Positions 29,493 to 35,457 of a DNA stretch of 35,457 nt are shown here, one piece after another. Source of the stretch: an uncultured Pelagibacteraceae bacterium (GTDB lineage Bacteria > Pseudomonadota > Alphaproteobacteria > Pelagibacterales > Pelagibacteraceae); the NCBI GenBank assembly GCA_902584225.1, contig CACHYX010000009.1, positions 1 through 35,457 of the forward strand, in the 5' to 3' direction. The notes under the pieces were generated by a model. That model saw only the letters and a list, made by a program, of their open reading frames with translations, was not told where the DNA came from and searched no databases. Numbering within the stretch: position 1 is the first letter of the stretch; every line of letters begins with the position of its first letter. The position numbers and the translations under genes are program-made.

Positions 29493-29888
29493 ATGAGTAA
29501 AAAAGATAAAAAAGATACAAATTTAGTAAAGTCAGTAAATAAAAATATCAGATCTAGTACTAGAAAGCTTAATCCAATTTTAAAAGGTATTGTCGGAAAA
29601 AAAGTTGATTTAGCAATCAGAGATCTTGATTTTTCAAACAAAAGAATATGCAAGGATATCAAAAAAACCTTATCTTCAGCTATTGCAAATGCAGAGAATA
29701 ATTTTCAATATGATATTGATAAACTTTTTGTTAAAGAAGCTTACTGCGGTAAACAAATTACTATGAAAAGGTTTAGACCAAGAGCAAAAGGAAGAGCAGC
29801 TCCAATCTTAAAACCATATTCAAATTTAACTATTATATTATCGGAAAAATTACAAACTAAAGAGGTTAAAGATGGGACAAAAGGTTAA
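29493..29888 (+). CDS. rplV: 50S ribosomal protein L22
   Basis: A 131-aa tunnel protein. About 20 charged residues precede the usual family start. [11 protein letters not shown] and the tunnel-loop region [14 protein letters not shown] are diagnostic. Its last codons overlap the first codons of rpsC by 17 nt, the longest overlap in this cluster. Confidence 0.95.
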   Translation: MSKKDKKDTNLVKSVNKNIRSSTRKLNPILKGIVGKKVDLAIRDLDFSNKRICKDIKKTLSSAIANAENNFQYDIDKLFVKEAYCGKQITMKRFRPRAKGRAAPILKPYSNLTIILSEKLQTKEVKDGTKG

Positions 29889-30531
29889 TCCTGTAGGTTT
29901 AAGATTGGGAGTTAATAGAGGATGGGATTCAGTCTGGTATGCAAAAAAAAAGGATTTTGGTAAATTTTTAATCGAAGACTTTAAAATAAGAGAATATATT
30001 AAAAAAAACGTTATTAACTCTGGGGTTTCAAAAGTCATGATAGAAAGAACATCTAAAAAGTGTTTCGTGACAATTTACACTTCAAGACCAGGATTTGTGA
30101 TTGGTAAAAAAGGTAGTGATATTGAAAAGATCAAAGGAAAACTATCAAATCTAACTACAAACGAAGTAAACTTAAATATTAAAGAAGTAAAAAAACCAGA
30201 GACAAACAGTTACTTAGTTGCTGAAAATATATCTCAACAATTGGTAAAAAGAATTTCTTTTAGAAGAGCTATGAAACGAGCTATGCAATCAGCTTTAAGA
30301 TTAGGTGCAAAGGGTATTAAGGTATCTGTTAGTGGAAGATTAGGTGGAAATGAAATAGCAAGAACAGAATGGTTAAGAGAGGGCAGTATACCTTCTCATA
30401 CTCTTAGAGCAGACATAGATTATGCGGAAGCGGAAGCTTTAACTACATATGGAATTATTGGTATTAAAGTCTGGATCTATAAAGGTGAAATTTTTACAAA
30501 AGAATTTAGTCAGGAAACAAACAAGAGATAA
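29872..30531 (+). CDS. rpsC: 30S ribosomal protein S3
   Basis: A 219-aa mRNA-entry protein. [16 protein letters not shown] is the near-universal start, which fixes ATG 29872 inside rplV. The KH domain has [15 protein letters not shown], and the C-terminal domain has [14 protein letters not shown] and [13 protein letters not shown]. The length is normal. Two bases separate it from rplP. Confidence 0.98.
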   Translation: MGQKVNPVGLRLGVNRGWDSVWYAKKKDFGKFLIEDFKIREYIKKNVINSGVSKVMIERTSKKCFVTIYTSRPGFVIGKKGSDIEKIKGKLSNLTTNEVNLNIKEVKKPETNSYLVAENISQQLVKRISFRRAMKRAMQSALRLGAKGIKVSVSGRLGGNEIARTEWLREGSIPSHTLRADIDYAEAEALTTYGIIGIKVWIYKGEIFTKEFSQETNKR

Positions 30532-30533
30532 TT

Positions 30534-30944
30534 ATGCTACAACCAACAAGAACAAAATTTAGAAAAGCTCACAAAGGTCGCATTCATGGAAATGCTTCTA
30601 GGTGCAATAAAATGAATTATGGTTCTTATGGATTAAAAGCATTGCAGCCAGATAGAGTAATTTCTAAACAGATAGAGGCGGCTAGAGTCGCTTTAACAAG
30701 ACATATGAAAAGACAAGGTAGAGTTTGGACAAGAGTTTTTCCAAATATACCTGTTTCAAAAAAACCAACTGAAGTTAGAATGGGAAAAGGTAAAGGTTCA
30801 CCGGAATTTTGGGCATGTAGAGTTAAACCAGGTAGAATTTTATTTGAAGTAGACGGAGTATCCGAACAAATAGCAAAAGAGGCTCTATATAAAGCTTCTG
30901 CAAAACTACCAATTAAAACTAAATTCATAAGAAGGATCTCATAA
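30534..30944 (+). CDS. rplP: 50S ribosomal protein L16
   Basis: A 136-aa protein near the A-site tRNA elbow. [16 protein letters not shown] is the standard start, followed by [37 protein letters not shown] and [16 protein letters not shown]. All conserved regions are present and the length matches E. coli. The stop overlaps the rpmC start (TAATG). Confidence 0.98.
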   Translation: MLQPTRTKFRKAHKGRIHGNASRCNKMNYGSYGLKALQPDRVISKQIEAARVALTRHMKRQGRVWTRVFPNIPVSKKPTEVRMGKGKGSPEFWACRVKPGRILFEVDGVSEQIAKEALYKASAKLPIKTKFIRRIS

Positions 30945-31135
30945 TGAAGAAAAATGAAATAAAGAAATTTACTAAGGATCAAGCATTAAAAAATTTAGAT
31001 AAACTTAAGAAAGAATTGTTTAATTTGAGATTTCAAAAAACAAACGGACAACTTACAAATCCGTCAAAGATATCTCAAACTAAAAAAAACATCTCAAGAA
31101 TGAAAACACTAATTGAAAGGAAAAAAAGTGCCTAA
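30944..31135 (+). CDS. rpmC: 50S ribosomal protein L29
   Basis: A 63-aa helical hairpin protein at the tunnel exit. [20 protein letters not shown] is the family signature (LFNLRFQ...GQL.N). It overlaps the rplP stop by one base, and its end overlaps the rpsQ start by 8 nt. Confidence 0.96.
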   Translation: MKKNEIKKFTKDQALKNLDKLKKELFNLRFQKTNGQLTNPSKISQTKKNISRMKTLIERKKSA

Positions 31136-31364
31136 AAAAGTATTAAGTGGAATTGTAGTGAGTGATAAACCAAATAAAACAATTACAGTTATGGTTGAGA
31201 GAAAATATCAGCATCCTGTTTTAAAAAAAGTAGTTAAAGTAAGAAAAAAATTTAGTGCACACGATGAAAATAATAAATTTAAAAATGGAGATAAGGTGAA
31301 GATAATTGAATGTAGACCTTACTCAAAAACAAAAAAATTTGAAGTACTAGGAGACAATAAATGA
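31128..31364 (+). CDS. rpsQ: 30S ribosomal protein S17
   Basis: A 78-aa primary 16S-binding protein. I chose the GTG at 31128 because family members start MPK-x-x-L-x-G-x-V-V-S; an in-frame TTG at 31113 would add five residues. [19 protein letters not shown] and KFSAHDENN match, and [16 protein letters not shown] is the conserved end. The start overlaps rpmC by 8 nt and the stop overlaps rplN by 4. Confidence 0.94.
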   Translation: MPKKVLSGIVVSDKPNKTITVMVERKYQHPVLKKVVKVRKKFSAHDENNKFKNGDKVKIIECRPYSKTKKFEVLGDNK

Positions 31365-31729
31365 TACAGGTACAAACCGAATTATTTGTAGCAGATAATA
31401 CTGGTGCAAAAAAAATTGAGTGTATAAAAGTGCTTGGAGGTTCAAAAAGAAGATACGCAAGCATTGGTGATACAATTGTTGTTGCTGTAAAAGAAGCTAT
31501 CCCTAAAGGCAAAGTTAAAAAAGGTTCAGTTCATAAGGCAGTGGTTGTTAGAGTAAAAAAAGGAATTCACAGAGACGATGGATCAAAAGTTAGATTCGAC
31601 AATAACGCAGCAGTTTTGACAGATGACAAAGGCGAACCTATTGGGACTAGAATTTTTGGACCAGTTACAAGAGAATTAAGAAGTAGGGGTCAAATGAAAA
31701 TAATATCATTAGCTCCGGAGGTAATATAA
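31361..31729 (+). CDS. rplN: 50S ribosomal protein L14
   Basis: A 122-aa protein at the subunit interface. [35 protein letters not shown] and [24 protein letters not shown] are diagnostic, and the C-terminal [10 protein letters not shown] is complete. The length is the same as E. coli within a residue. The start overlaps rpsQ (ATGA), and the stop abuts rplX. Confidence 0.98.
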   Translation: MIQVQTELFVADNTGAKKIECIKVLGGSKRRYASIGDTIVVAVKEAIPKGKVKKGSVHKAVVVRVKKGIHRDDGSKVRFDNNAAVLTDDKGEPIGTRIFGPVTRELRSRGQMKIISLAPEVI

Positions 31730-31972
31730 ATGATCAAGAAAGGCTCAAATGTCAAAGTTCTTGTTGGAAAAGATAAAAATAAAACAGGTGAGATTATAGA
31801 ATTAGATAGAAAGAGAAATAGAGCAAAGATTAAAGGAATAAACATGATAAAAAAACATCTTAAAACTACTAAAGAAAGAAAAGGTGGAATAGTTGATAAA
31901 GAAAATTTTGTTCATTTATCAAATTTAAAATTGAATCAAAAACAAGATAAAAAAAAGGAAGTTAAAAAATGA
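31730..31972 (+). CDS. rplX: 50S ribosomal protein L24, short form
   Basis: An 80-aa assembly-initiator protein; E. coli L24 is 104 aa. The KOW motif [21 protein letters not shown] and the [10 protein letters not shown] segment are intact. The missing part is the C-terminal half after FVHLSNLKL, replaced by a Lys-rich tail. The start abuts rplN, and the end overlaps rplE by 4 nt (ATGA), so no frameshift is needed to explain the length. Confidence 0.95.
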   Translation: MIKKGSNVKVLVGKDKNKTGEIIELDRKRNRAKIKGINMIKKHLKTTKERKGGIVDKENFVHLSNLKLNQKQDKKKEVKK

Positions 31973-32523
31973 TACCAAGGTTAAAAACACTATATCACAA
32001 GGAAGTTAAAACCATGCTTAAGGAAAAATATGGTTTTAAAAACCTTAATATGGCACCTAAATTTGAAAAAGTTGTTTTAAATATGGGTCTAGGAATAGAT
32101 GGAAATGATTCAAAAATATTTAAATCTTGCGAAGAGGATTTAGCTAAAATTGCAGGACAAAAACCAGTTTCAACGAAGTTTAAAAAATCCATTTCAAATT
32201 TTAAAACACGCAAAGATACGAAAGCCGGACTTAAGGTTACTTTACGAAAAAATAAAATGTATGAATTTATAGATAGACTTGTAAACATTGCGCTTCCAAG
32301 AATAAAAGATTTTAGAGGACTTTCTTCAAAAGGTTTCGATAAGTTTGGTAATTTCACCTTTGGTGTAAAGGAGCATATAATATTTCCCGAAGTAAATTTT
32401 GATAAGGTGGATAAAATAAGAGGTTTAGATATTACAATAGTAATAAAAGCAAACTCTAAAGAGCATGGCTTAGAATTGCTAAAGAAATTTAATTTTCCAT
32501 TTAGAGAAGAAAGGAGCAATTAA
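31969..32523 (+). CDS. rplE: 50S ribosomal protein L5
   Basis: A 184-aa protein that binds 5S rRNA and P-site t[45 protein letters not shown] and the [19 protein letters not shown] region are diagnostic. The length is close to E. coli (179 aa). In E. coli, S8 represses the spc operon near the start of this gene; I cannot see a clear copy of that site. It overlaps both neighbours. Confidence 0.97.
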   Translation: MIPRLKTLYHKEVKTMLKEKYGFKNLNMAPKFEKVVLNMGLGIDGNDSKIFKSCEEDLAKIAGQKPVSTKFKKSISNFKTRKDTKAGLKVTLRKNKMYEFIDRLVNIALPRIKDFRGLSSKGFDKFGNFTFGVKEHIIFPEVNFDKVDKIRGLDITIVIKANSKEHGLELLKKFNFPFREERSN

Positions 32524-32828
32524 TGGCTAAACTCAGTTCAATAAATAAGAATAATAGAAGAAAAAAAATGTCAGATAGATTTTATGCAAAAAGAAAAAAA
32601 CTAAAACTAATTATAATGAATAAAAAATTACCTTTAGAAGAAAGGTTTAAAGCTCAACAAAAATTATCAAAATTACCAAGAAATTCAGCGAAGACAAGAG
32701 TAAGAAATAGATGTGAAATTACAGGTAGACCGCATGGTGTTTACAGAAAATTAAAAATATCAAGAATAGCTCTTAGACAACTAGGTCTGCAGGGTAAAAT
32801 TCCTGGTATGATAAAATCAAGTTGGTAG
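32523..32828 (+). CDS. rpsN: 30S ribosomal protein S14
   Basis: A 101-aa zinc-free (long) form of S14. There is no CxxC zinc ribbon; only one Cys lies near CEITGRPHGVYRKL. KLPRNSAKTRVRNRCEITGRP and the C-terminal QGKIPGMIKSSW are diagnostic. The start overlaps rplE by one base (TAATG). Confidence 0.97.
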   Translation: MAKLSSINKNNRRKKMSDRFYAKRKKLKLIIMNKKLPLEERFKAQQKLSKLPRNSAKTRVRNRCEITGRPHGVYRKLKISRIALRQLGLQGKIPGMIKSSW

Positions 32829-32841
32829 AAAGGAAAATTAT

Positions 32842-33237
32842 ATGAGTTTAACAGATCCAATAGGAGATATGCTAGCGAGAATAAAAAACTCGCAATTAAG
32901 AAATCATAAAAAAGTAGAAATGCCTTCTTCAAATTTTAAGATGAAGATTGCAGATGTTTTAAAAAATGAGGGTTATATAAATGGGTTTAATGTTGATAAA
33001 AATGAAAATAAACAAGTTTTAATTATTGATTTAAAATATAATTCTGGATCTCCTGTAATAAGTGTAATCGAAAGAGTATCAAAACCAGGAAGAAGAGTTT
33101 TTTCTAGCGCAGAAAGTTTACCAAAAATAAATAATGGCCTAGGAATCGCAATCGTGTCTACACCAAAAGGTGTTATGACAGACATAGATGCAAGAAAACA
33201 AAAAGTTGGTGGCGAAATAATTTGTAAGGTATTTTAA
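32842..33237 (+). CDS. rpsH: 30S ribosomal protein S8
   Basis: A 131-aa central-domain protein. DPIGDMLARIKNSQ at the start and RVSKPGRRVFSSAESLPK, GLGIAIVSTPKGVMTD and GGEIICKVF at the end are diagnostic. A 13-base gap with GAAAGGA separates it from rpsN. The stop overlaps rplF (TAATG). S8 is the spc operon repressor in E. coli. Confidence 0.98.
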   Translation: MSLTDPIGDMLARIKNSQLRNHKKVEMPSSNFKMKIADVLKNEGYINGFNVDKNENKQVLIIDLKYNSGSPVISVIERVSKPGRRVFSSAESLPKINNGLGIAIVSTPKGVMTDIDARKQKVGGEIICKVF

Positions 33238-33776
33238 TGTCTAAAATAGGTAAAATAAGTATTAATATTCCAGATAAAGTCAAAGTGGCTTTAGCAGGAT
33301 CAGATATCAATATAGAAGGTCCTCTGGGTAAACAAAAGTTAAAAATTAATTTAGAGATGTTCGATTTTAAAATTGATGATGGTAAAAACGTTTCAATAAA
33401 ACCAAAGAAACTAGACGATGATACAAAAAGATTATGGGGTATGAATAGAAGTCTAATTAATAATGCAATAATAGGAATTAGTGTAGGTTTTGAAAAAGTA
33501 CTTGAGCTAAGCGGCGTAGGTTACAGAGCAGCATTAAAAGGAAAACAATTGAATCTTCAACTAGGTTTTAGTCATGATATTAATTTTGATATTCCCGAAG
33601 ATGTAAAAATTTTAGTTGAAAAACAAACAACTATTAAAATATCAGGTGTTGATAAACAAAAAGTTGGCATGATTGCATCAAAAATTAAATCTTTTAGACC
33701 ACCTGAACCCTATAAAGGAAAAGGAATTAAAGAAAAAGGTCAATATATATTAAGAAAAGAAGGTAAAAAGAAATAA
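33237..33776 (+). CDS. rplF: 50S ribosomal protein L6
   Basis: A 179-aa protein near the sarcin-ricin loop. [38 protein letters not shown] (in two parts) and [13 protein letters not shown] are diagnostic. The C-terminus is Lys-rich. The start overlaps rpsH and the stop overlaps rplR by one base each. Confidence 0.98.
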   Translation: MSKIGKISINIPDKVKVALAGSDINIEGPLGKQKLKINLEMFDFKIDDGKNVSIKPKKLDDDTKRLWGMNRSLINNAIIGISVGFEKVLELSGVGYRAALKGKQLNLQLGFSHDINFDIPEDVKILVEKQTTIKISGVDKQKVGMIASKIKSFRPPEPYKGKGIKEKGQYILRKEGKKK

Positions 33777-34129
33777 TGAAATTAAGTACGTTACAAAGAA
33801 AAAAATTTAGAGTGAGAAATAAGCTAAAAAATAATTCTAAAAATGATCGTTATAGATTAAGCGTATCTAGAAGTTTAAAAAACATTTCGGCTCAAATTAT
33901 AGATGATGCAAATAGTAAAACTATTCTTTCAGCTTCATCTAATGAAAAGGGCATGAAATCTGGAAAAATAAACAAAACAGAGCTCTCAAAAATAGTTGCC
34001 GAAAAACTAGCTAAAAAAGCTGGAGAAAAAAATATTAAGAAAATCTATTTTGATAGAGGTCAATTTAAGTACCACGGAAGAGTAAAGATTTTTGCTGAAA
34101 CATTAAGAAAAAACGGAATGGAATTTTAA
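33776..34129 (+). CDS. rplR: 50S ribosomal protein L18
   Basis: A 117-aa 5S rRNA-binding protein, the same length as E. coli. [20 protein letters not shown], with the conserved R-L-S-V-x-R-S pattern, and [20 protein letters not shown] near the end are diagnostic. The start overlaps rplF, and one base separates it from rpsE. Confidence 0.97.
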   Translation: MKLSTLQRKKFRVRNKLKNNSKNDRYRLSVSRSLKNISAQIIDDANSKTILSASSNEKGMKSGKINKTELSKIVAEKLAKKAGEKNIKKIYFDRGQFKYHGRVKIFAETLRKNGMEF

Positions 34130-34130
34130 T

Positions 34131-34631
34131 ATGTCAAAAGAAAATGAATTTATAGAAAAACTTGTTCACGTAAATAGAATAACAAAAGTTGTAAAGGGTG
34201 GTAGAAGGTTTGGTTTTTCCGCATTAGTAGTTGTTGGTAATCAGAGTGGAAAAATTGGTATTGCGCATGCCAAATCTAAACAAGTTCCAGATGCTATAAA
34301 AAAAGCTAATGAAATGGCTAGAAGAAATCTAATTCAAATACCTTTGAGAGAGGGAAGAACTATTCATCATGATGTTTCTGGTAAAGACGGCGCTAGAAAA
34401 ATCAAAATGAGAGCAGCACCAAAAGGAACAGGTATTATTGCTGGTGGACCTGTTAGAGCTGTATGTGAAGTGCTAGGTATAAAAGACATTGTTGCTAAAT
34501 CACTAGGAACTGCAAATCCTCACAACGTTATTAGAGCATGTCTTAAAGCTTTAAAAAAACAAAATTCTCCAAAACAAATATCAATAATAAGAAATAAGAA
34601 AATTTCAGAAATCATAGAAAAAAGAGGATAA
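34131..34631 (+). CDS. rpsE: 30S ribosomal protein S5
   Basis: A 166-aa protein at the mRNA-entry and ram-mutation site. [20 protein letters not shown] and [33 protein letters not shown] and [17 protein letters not shown] are diagnostic. The length equals E. coli within a residue. Two bases separate it from rplO, so rpmD, which normally lies here, is absent. Confidence 0.98.
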   Translation: MSKENEFIEKLVHVNRITKVVKGGRRFGFSALVVVGNQSGKIGIAHAKSKQVPDAIKKANEMARRNLIQIPLREGRTIHHDVSGKDGARKIKMRAAPKGTGIIAGGPVRAVCEVLGIKDIVAKSLGTANPHNVIRACLKALKKQNSPKQISIIRNKKISEIIEKRG

Positions 34632-34633
34632 CG

Positions 34634-35086
34634 ATGCTTAATGGTTTAACAAAATTGAAAACTAAAAAAATCAGAGTTGGAAGAGGTATTGGATCTGGAA
34701 AAGGCAAAACTTCTGGAAGAGGTGTTAAAGGACAAAAATCAAGATCTGGAGTTGCAATTAAAAGTTTTGAAGGTGGCCAAATGCCTCTATATAGAAGATT
34801 ACCCAAAAGAGGTTTTAATTCAATCAATAAAAATAAAATAGGGAAATTAAACTTAGGTGATTTACAACTGTTTATAGAGTCAAAAAGAATAAAATCATCT
34901 GAAAAGATAGATATAAAATATCTACATAGTTCTAAAATTTTAAAAAAAAAATACCAAAAAATTAAGATACTTGGTCAGGGTGAAATCAAAGACAAGTTAA
35001 ATTTAGAAGTTCATTATTTATCTAATTCAGCAAAAGAAAAACTTTCAAAGAATGGCTCAACAATTAAAATTTTAGAGAGCAAATAA
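34634..35086 (+). CDS. rplO: 50S ribosomal protein L15
   Basis: A 150-aa late-assembly protein. [20 protein letters not shown] and [18 protein letters not shown] are the glycine-rich and conserved N-terminal regions. The C-terminal half ([19 protein letters not shown]) is present but diverged. It lies directly after rpsE and 10 bases before secY, joined as in the normal spc operon. Confidence 0.97.
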   Translation: MLNGLTKLKTKKIRVGRGIGSGKGKTSGRGVKGQKSRSGVAIKSFEGGQMPLYRRLPKRGFNSINKNKIGKLNLGDLQLFIESKRIKSSEKIDIKYLHSSKILKKKYQKIKILGQGEIKDKLNLEVHYLSNSAKEKLSKNGSTIKILESK

Positions 35087-35096
35087 AAAAAATAAT

Positions 35097-35457
35097 ATGA
35101 GTACAATGACACAAAATAACGATTTAAGAAATCGTATAATTTTTACTATATTTATTCTAGCAGTTTACAGATTTGGAACATTCGTTCCTTTACCCGGTAT
35201 AGACCCTGATCAATTGAAGATTATGATGGAGGGAAATCAAAAAGGCCTACTCGGCATGTTTAATGTTTTTGCAGGTGGTGCTGTAAGTCGTATGGCAATA
35301 TTTGCTTTAGGAATAATGCCTTACATCTCATCTTCTATTATAGTTCAGTTACTTACAGGAGTTTCTGATTATTTTAAAAATTTAAAAAGTCAAGGGACAA
35401 TTGGAAGACAAAAAATTACACAAATTACAAGATATGGAACAGTTCTTTTGGCAACTA
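35097..35457 (+). CDS. secY: Preprotein translocase subunit SecY, 3'-truncated by window edge
   Basis: The first 120 residues of the translocation channel. LRNRIIFTIFILAVYRFGTF forms the first transmembrane helix and is followed by VPLPGIDPDQL, the family's conserved (I/V)P-x-PGI turn. GLLGMFNVFAGGAVSRMAIF covers the plug region, followed by ALGIMPYISSSIIVQLL in the second helix. The N-terminus is shorter than in E. coli. I chose the ATG at 35097; a second ATG follows at 35106. No clear Shine-Dalgarno sequence precedes it. Confidence 0.95.
   Translation, partial: MSTMTQNNDLRNRIIFTIFILAVYRFGTFVPLPGIDPDQLKIMMEGNQKGLLGMFNVFAGGAVSRMAIFALGIMPYISSSIIVQLLTGVSDYFKNLKSQGTIGRQKITQITRYGTVLLAT

Noticed and set aside
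31995-32519. A 174-aa minus-strand frame across rplE
   Set aside because: Complete antisense shadow of a certain ribosomal protein gene, with no family resemblance or start context.

Overview
The window is AT-rich (very roughly 30% GC in the right two thirds and nearer 20% in the left quarter by eye), densely packed, and carries an alphaproteobacterial translation gene cluster. The order rlmB / tRNA-Tyr / tRNA-Gly / tuf / tRNA-Trp / secE, the protein sequences, the many start-stop overlaps and the extreme A/T bias all point to the SAR11 clade (Pelagibacterales). That assignment rests on recognition of sequence style and gene order, not on a database search.

Left part (1-9669) is an accessory, surface-glycan type block. 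It holds the 3' end of a GMC-type FAD oxidoreductase coupled to a UbiA-family prenyltransferase that resembles polyprenyl-phosphate phosphoribosyltransferases. A convergent GT87/DUF2029-like membrane glycosyltransferase follows. Next comes a plus-strand operon of NAD kinase, a UDP-glucuronate 4-epimerase-like protein and a UDP-HexNAc-type nucleotide-sugar dehydrogenase. A minus-strand operon holds two GT4 and one GT2 glycosyltransferases. Two genes here, the dehydrogenase and the second GT4, are each broken by exactly one extra base in a homopolymer (T10 at 5820-5829 and T8 at 8344-8351). They rejoin to family-typical lengths of 420 and 370 aa. The plausible joint product is a polysaccharide or lipid-linked glycan containing hexuronic sugars.

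Boundary (9670-10764): a putative minus-strand promoter for the glycosyltransferases, tRNA-Thr(TGT) and rlmB on the minus strand, then a divergent promoter region for tRNA-Tyr.

Right part (10765-35457) is a nearly unbroken plus-strand translation and transcription superoperon: tRNA-Tyr, tRNA-Gly, tuf, tRNA-Trp, secE, nusG, rplK, rplA, rplJ, rplL, rpoB, rpoC, rpsL, rpsG, fusA, rpsJ, rplC, rplD, rplW, rplB, rpsS, rplV, rpsC, rplP, rpmC, rpsQ, rplN, rplX, rplE, rpsN, rpsH, rplF, rplR, rpsE, rplO, and the start of secY. No tuf copy lies between fusA and rpsJ, and rpmD is missing between rpsE and rplO. Most gaps are 0-3 nt or negative, so the classical leaders and intercistronic sites used by S7, L10, L1 and L4 in E. 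coli have no room. The one substantial gap, rpoC-rpsL (150 nt), carries a good promoter. Its predicted transcript would begin at a nested three-helix RNA structure that also has a mutually exclusive alternative fold. I regard this as the best candidate for an undescribed regulatory element here. No mobile elements or CRISPR arrays were seen, and no gene-free stretch exceeds 300 bases.
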